64,000 nucleotides of DNA, taken from assembly GCF_007860075.1 (NCBI RefSeq), contig NZ_SJPP01000002.1, forward strand, positions 186,001 to 250,000. The letters run 5' to 3'. This document shows, piece after piece, positions 60,533 to 64,000 of this stretch. How positions within the stretch are numbered: position 1 is the stretch's first letter; the number at the start of each line of letters is the position of its first letter. Origin of the DNA: Symmachiella macrocystis (lineage in GTDB: Bacteria; Planctomycetota; Planctomycetia; Planctomycetales; Planctomycetaceae). Both the position numbers and the translations under genes were made by a program. The notes below the pieces were generated by a model, which did no database searches, was not told the DNA's origin, and worked only from the letters and a program-made list of their open reading frames with translations.

Positions 60533-61418
60533 TGGTGTTTTTTTGCGGTTTGCTGTTGGGAATTGGTAAAGAATTTTTTCCGACGAAGGCTGATAATTTT
60601 CCGGCTGAGTAGAGACTGGGCCTATTCCGATACGACCATTAGCCGGGATTTCCCGTTTGGGTTGATCCTAGAACCGATCCAGACTCGCAACCTTCACGAT
60701 TGTAACAGCACATCCTCTCCCAAGCTAAATGCCAGTGGACTTTTCGACAGCTTTCCGTCTTCCAGCCCGAGTGATCCAGGAACGAGGACAAGCAGAGCGT
60801 TTGCCAGCGGTTAGTGTCTGTTCTGCGCAGACCATCTCCATGAGGAACCCCGATACCACTCGACCTTCGCCACAACCCGGGGGAAATTGGTGGAACGGTG
60901 ATTCCTACGACTGCTTGAGAGCGAGGAGACCCGGTTCGGGTGCTCATCCCCACGGATGCGATGTCGGTTGACGTCGCTCCACCCAAAAACGGTTGATTTT
61001 AGGCCCCTCGGAAGAATCAAGCCGCGTCCCCGTAAGTTTTAGGGACGTTCATGATAGCTTGCTCCTAACAGTTTGGAGTTTGCCGTCCTCGGTCAGTTTG
61101 TGACGAATCTGCAGAGGCCTCGTTCCTCGGATTTTTGCGTTGGTAGGGCGAGTGGTAATAAGGGAATAACGGTGTTGGTATCTCTTGGCGTTTGACTGGC
61201 GAGACCAACGTACGCTGTACTTTTTGAACACCAGTCAGGTACGGTTCGCCAATTGTCTCTTTTGTCTCTGCCAGTACCGACCCTGTTGTGAGGTGACTGA
61301 AAGGTCAAATAGGTTGTCGACTGCGGGTCACGTCGACAATTCCAAGCGTGAGGTGATTTCCGTGTGCGCGTATAAATGGCTTATCAGCTTCAAGATGACT
61401 TTGCCCCAAACCGCCGAG
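60533..61418. other. Long gene-poor region (886 bp)
   Basis: No open frame here has a ribosome binding site or coherent protein-like character. A 71-codon minus-strand frame at 61093-61308 may be a decayed gene fragment but matches nothing I recognise. The region should hold the promoter of the upstream minus gene and the terminator of the repeat protein. I saw no hairpin with a T-run. Confidence 0.35.
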
Positions 61419-64000
61419 CTAACGGGACTTGGCCAGCAGATCAAACAGGTCGTTATCGTCATAAAGCAGATTGAATTGGCTAAAGACCGTATCGTTTCCT
61501 GAACCGGAGTCGATAAAGTTGGTTCCGAAGGCGATGATGAAATCGTTTCCTGCAAACGAGTAGATGTAATTACGGCCGCCGTCGACGCGGATGTTGTCGT
61601 CATGCGCACCGCCTAGAATCGTGTCGTTGCCTTTGCCGGTGCGGACCACGTTGCTGCCGTCTCCGACTTCGATGCGGTTGTTGCCGCCCAGGTCGGTGAC
61701 TTGATCCTGGCCGGAACCGGTGATGATCATGTCGTTGCCGTAGCGGGTGCTGATGTGGTTGTTGCCGTCGCCGGCATCGATCTGATTGTCTCCGCCGAGG
61801 TCGATGATCTTGTCGCTGCCGCGACCGGTTTTTATGTGGTCATCGCCGACGTTGGTTTTGACCACGTTATTGCCGTTACCGACCGAGACATAGTTGTCCC
61901 CACCGTAGCTGTAAACGCGATCGCGGCCGTCACGACCGAGGATCGTATCATCCCCGCCGTAGGTATAGGAAACATTGTTTCCACTGCCGCCATCGAAGTA
62001 GACGTTATAGGTGCCGTTGTCGCCGACGAACCAATCGTTGCCCCCCATGCCCATGGCATAGATCGTGCCGGGCACGGTATGCACTCCCAGCGAAACTCGG
62101 TTGCGGTAAATCTCCACCTGGCCGGTGCCGGAACGAGTGAAGACGCGGAAATAGTCATCGCCGCTGGTGCCGGAAACCGCGAAGTCGCGTCCTTGTTGTT
62201 GCTCTGTGCGGATACGTATGACGCGTGAGTGCGACGTTTCCAATCCGGTTTCATTGCTGACGGCCGTCGCGCGGATCGTATAATTACCCGCTTTGTCATA
62301 TCTCTTACTGATGGACGAGCCGGAGAGTCCGGTCACCAAGCGCGGCTGACTGCCGTCGCCCCAATCGACGGTGTAGGTATAGTGTTCGCGCGTCACGGTC
62401 GGACCATAAAGCTTCAACGAAACCACGCGTCGCTGCCCCACGACACCGTCATTATCGCCGCGAATCCGCAACACCGAAGTGTCCGCGCCATGCACCCGCA
62501 CAAGGTTGGATCTGGAGCCGCCATCATTGTCAAGGACTTTCAAACGCACGACGATGTTACTTTGTCCATTCAAGTCCGCGGCGGTGATGTAAGGCCGCAC
62601 CCCTATGGCATCGTACGTGCCGTCGTTCCCGTAGTCCCACATATAGGTCAGGGTCCCAGCGGGCTGATCCGCATCATAACTGTCACTGCCATCGAGTTGG
62701 ATCCTGTTGCGGTTGCCTAACACATATGGCCCCCCGGCATCGGCGACGGGGCGGGTGTTGATAAAGGGGATGACCGTGATCACCAAAGCCGCGCTATCGT
62801 CGGGGATGCTGCCCACAGCGGCGTCGTCGACGTTGACGGTAACGTTCAGTACAGGGTTCCCGGCGGCATTGAGCACCGCCCCCGCTTTGAGGAACAATTC
62901 GGTTCCGAGAATCTCAAACAGATCGGCATCGGCACCGGTCAGCGAGAGCACGTTGGTCCCCAGTAGATCATCGGTGACGACAATGTCGGCCACTTTGATG
63001 CGGAGCGTTGTATCGATGTTCTCTGGGAGGCTAGTGAGGTTATTGTCCAACATCACCATCGGCGGGTCGTTGACGTCAATCACGTCAATCGCCAGAGCCG
63101 TGCTATCGTCGGGCGTGGTTCCTATCGCGACGTCATTCACGTTGACGGTCACGTTCAAAATGGGATTAGAGTAACTATCGAGAACCGTACCCGCCTTCAG
63201 GAACAACTCGGTTCCATCGATTTCGAACAGCCCCACGTCCGCACCGGTGAGTGAAAGCACGTTCGTCCCCACCCCATCGTCAGTGACCACAATGTCGGCC
63301 ACTTTGATGCGGGAGGTCGTATCGGTGTTCTCCAGCAAACTACCGATCGTGTTATCCAATGCCACCATCGGCGACTCGTTGACTTCGGTCACGTTGATCG
63401 CCAGGGCGGCGCTATCGTCCGGCGTGGTTCCCACCGTGGCATCATCGACGTTGACAGTTACGTCCAAAACCGGATTAGCGAACCGATCCAGGACCGTCCC
63501 CGCTTTGAGAAAGAGTACCGTTCCATCGATTTCAAACAGCCCCGCGTCCGCTCCCGTGAGCGAGAGCACGTTGTTGCCCAGCGCATCATCGGTGACCACA
63601 ATGTCGGCTACTTTGACGCGGGACGTCGTATCGGTGTTCTCCGGTAGACCAGTGACCGTGTTGTTCAATGTGACCAGCGGTGGGTTGTTGACGTCAGTTT
63701 CATCGGTCCAGCGAAATGCTTCAATTCCATTGGTGGAAGTACCTCGTCCCACAATTACAGAGCCATCGGCCGACACGCCCCATGCATAACTCCTAAAATC
63801 ACCACCCGGCAAGTCGCCCAGACCCACCATGCCCGTTTCCGCCGTCCAACGAAATGCTTCATATCCATTGGTGGAATTACTCCGTCCCACAATCACGGAA
63901 CCGTCGTCCGATACGTCGTATGCATAACTGTTAAAAGTACCACCCGGCAAGTCGCCCAGGCCGACCATGCCCGTTTCCGCCGTCCATCGAAATGCTTCAT
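61419..64000 (-). CDS. Giant HAF/cadherin-like/PKD/hemolysin-repeat surface protein, 5' end cut by window edge
   Basis: The frame is open through base 64000, so the N-terminus is missing and 860 codons are visible. In order from the visible N-terminal side there are: HAF-type repeats (GLGDLPGGTFNSYAYDVSDDGSVIVGRS, EAFRWTAETG), three tandem cadherin-like modules of 103 residues (LPENTDTTSRVKVADIVVTDD, VLSLTGADAGLFEIDGT), a PKD-like domain (PVADAGGPYVLGNRNRIQLDGSDSYDADQP), and a C-terminal tract of hemolysin-type Gly/Asp calcium repeats (GDDHIKTGRGSDKI, GNDTILGGAHDDN). It is surely exported and calcium-binding, probably an adhesin or surface-layer component. Its size beyond the window is unknown. 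Confidence 0.85.
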   Translation of the reverse strand, partial: EAFRWTAETGMVGLGDLPGGTFNSYAYDVSDDGSVIVGRSNSTNGYEAFRWTAETGMVGLGDLPGGDFRSYAWGVSADGSVIVGRGTSTNGIEAFRWTDETDVNNPPLVTLNNTVTGLPENTDTTSRVKVADIVVTDDALGNNVLSLTGADAGLFEIDGTVLFLKAGTVLDRFANPVLDVTVNVDDATVGTTPDDSAALAINVTEVNESPMVALDNTIGSLLENTDTTSRIKVADIVVTDDGVGTNVLSLTGADVGLFEIDGTELFLKAGTVLDSYSNPILNVTVNVNDVAIGTTPDDSTALAIDVIDVNDPPMVMLDNNLTSLPENIDTTLRIKVADIVVTDDLLGTNVLSLTGADADLFEILGTELFLKAGAVLNAAGNPVLNVTVNVDDAAVGSIPDDSAALVITVIPFINTRPVADAGGPYVLGNRNRIQLDGSDSYDADQPAGTLTYMWDYGNDGTYDAIGVRPYITAADLNGQSNIVVRLKVLDNDGGSRSNLVRVHGADTSVLRIRGDNDGVVGQRRVVSLKLYGPTVTREHYTYTVDWGDGSQPRLVTGLSGSSISKRYDKAGNYTIRATAVSNETGLETSHSRVIRIRTEQQQGRDFAVSGTSGDDYFRVFTRSGTGQVEIYRNRVSLGVHTVPGTIYAMGMGGNDWFVGDNGTYNVYFDGGSGNNVSYTYGGDDTILGRDGRDRVYSYGGDNYVSVGNGNNVVKTNVGDDHIKTGRGSDKIIDLGGDNQIDAGDGNNHISTRYGNDMIITGSGQDQVTDLGGNNRIEVGDGSNVVRTGKGNDTILGGAHDDNIRVDGGRNYIYSFAGNDFIIAFGTNFIDSGSGNDTVFSQFNLLYDDNDLFDLLAKSR
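62760..63690. repeat. Three tandem 309-bp repeats encoding cadherin-like modules
   Basis: The phrase CAATGTCGGCCACTTTGATG occurs, with minor changes, at 62981, 63290 and 63599, giving an exact 309-bp period (103 codons). The flanking bases are also highly similar between units, indicating recent tandem duplication or ongoing homogenisation. Confidence 0.85.

Noticed and set aside
61093-61308. Possible transposase or gene remnant in the 60.5-61.4 kb gap
   Set aside because: Translation in all frames gave no recognisable motif, so I could not support a pseudogene call.
62760-63690. Tandem repeats considered as a CRISPR array
   Set aside because: The unit is 309 bp, fully coding and in frame. 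There are no short repeats with unique spacers.
1-64000. tRNA or rRNA genes
   Set aside because: I found no cloverleaf-compatible stretch with a T-loop consensus and no rRNA-like sequence in intergenic regions. A tRNA scan could still find one I missed.

Overview
This 64 kb window looks like chromosomal DNA of a planctomycete, most likely Planctomycetales / Planctomycetaceae-like. The taxonomic call is an inference from gene content. It rests on a paired DUF1501 and DUF1549/DUF1553 operon, an FHA-domain Ser/Thr kinase, hopanoid/squalene genes hpnC and hpnD, a formylmethanofuran dehydrogenase B subunit (the planctomycete C1-transfer pathway), an ECF sigma factor co-transcribed with a small membrane partner, a PEP-CTERM protein, a giant HAF/cadherin/hemolysin-repeat protein, and many secreted proteins of unknown function. 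No rRNA, tRNA, CRISPR array, insertion sequence or prophage was recognised.

Layout. 0-4 kb: a Gly/Tyr-rich secreted protein cut by the left edge, an AroE-like dehydrogenase, and the FHA kinase. 4-10 kb: hpnD-hpnC, then divergent der, lipB and lipA (overlapping) and a DegT-type aminotransferase. 10-13 kb: a COG0523 GTPase, two tandem paralogous three-helix membrane proteins, and csrA. 13-22 kb: a large secreted FAD-oxidoreductase fusion, two small membrane proteins, and the DUF1501 and DUF1549/1553 pair. 22-31 kb: a glutamine-amidotransferase-like protein, an ECF sigma operon, a ThuA-like protein, an NAD(P)-binding protein, and a four-ACT aspartokinase. 31-38 kb: a degenerate receiver overlapping nadA, an FMN reductase, a Gfo/Idh/MocA oxidoreductase, a HAD-IIA phosphatase, and a leucine-rich-repeat lipoprotein. 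38-44 kb: two overlapping glycosyltransferases, a glycosyltransferase-like/sulfotransferase-like fusion, and a TPR-methyltransferase, which together look like surface-glycan genes. 44-54 kb: larE, a ceramidase-like protein, threonine aldolase, hisD, mgtC, a PEP-CTERM protein, and fwdB. 54-58 kb: a compact plus-strand cluster with a secreted EEP nuclease/phosphatase, a zinc ribbon, TspO, a nucleoside deaminase, a UV-damage endonuclease fused to a GIY-YIG nuclease domain, and a second tiny zinc-ribbon gene. 58-64 kb: a large secreted protein, a gene-poor gap, and the repeat-rich protein cut by the right edge.

The best candidate for something undescribed is the 54.3-57.8 kb cluster, and within it the UVDE plus GIY-YIG fusion. 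A second theme is enzymes that keep the fold but seem to have lost catalytic or ligand-binding residues. The LipB-like protein lacks both the Cys and the Lys of its dyad. The C26 amidotransferase lacks its nucleophilic Cys. The AroE-like protein lacks the HSxSP shikimate-binding motif. The UVDE domain lacks the usual Lys two residues before a metal-binding His. All family assignments come from reading motifs by eye, and no database search was run.
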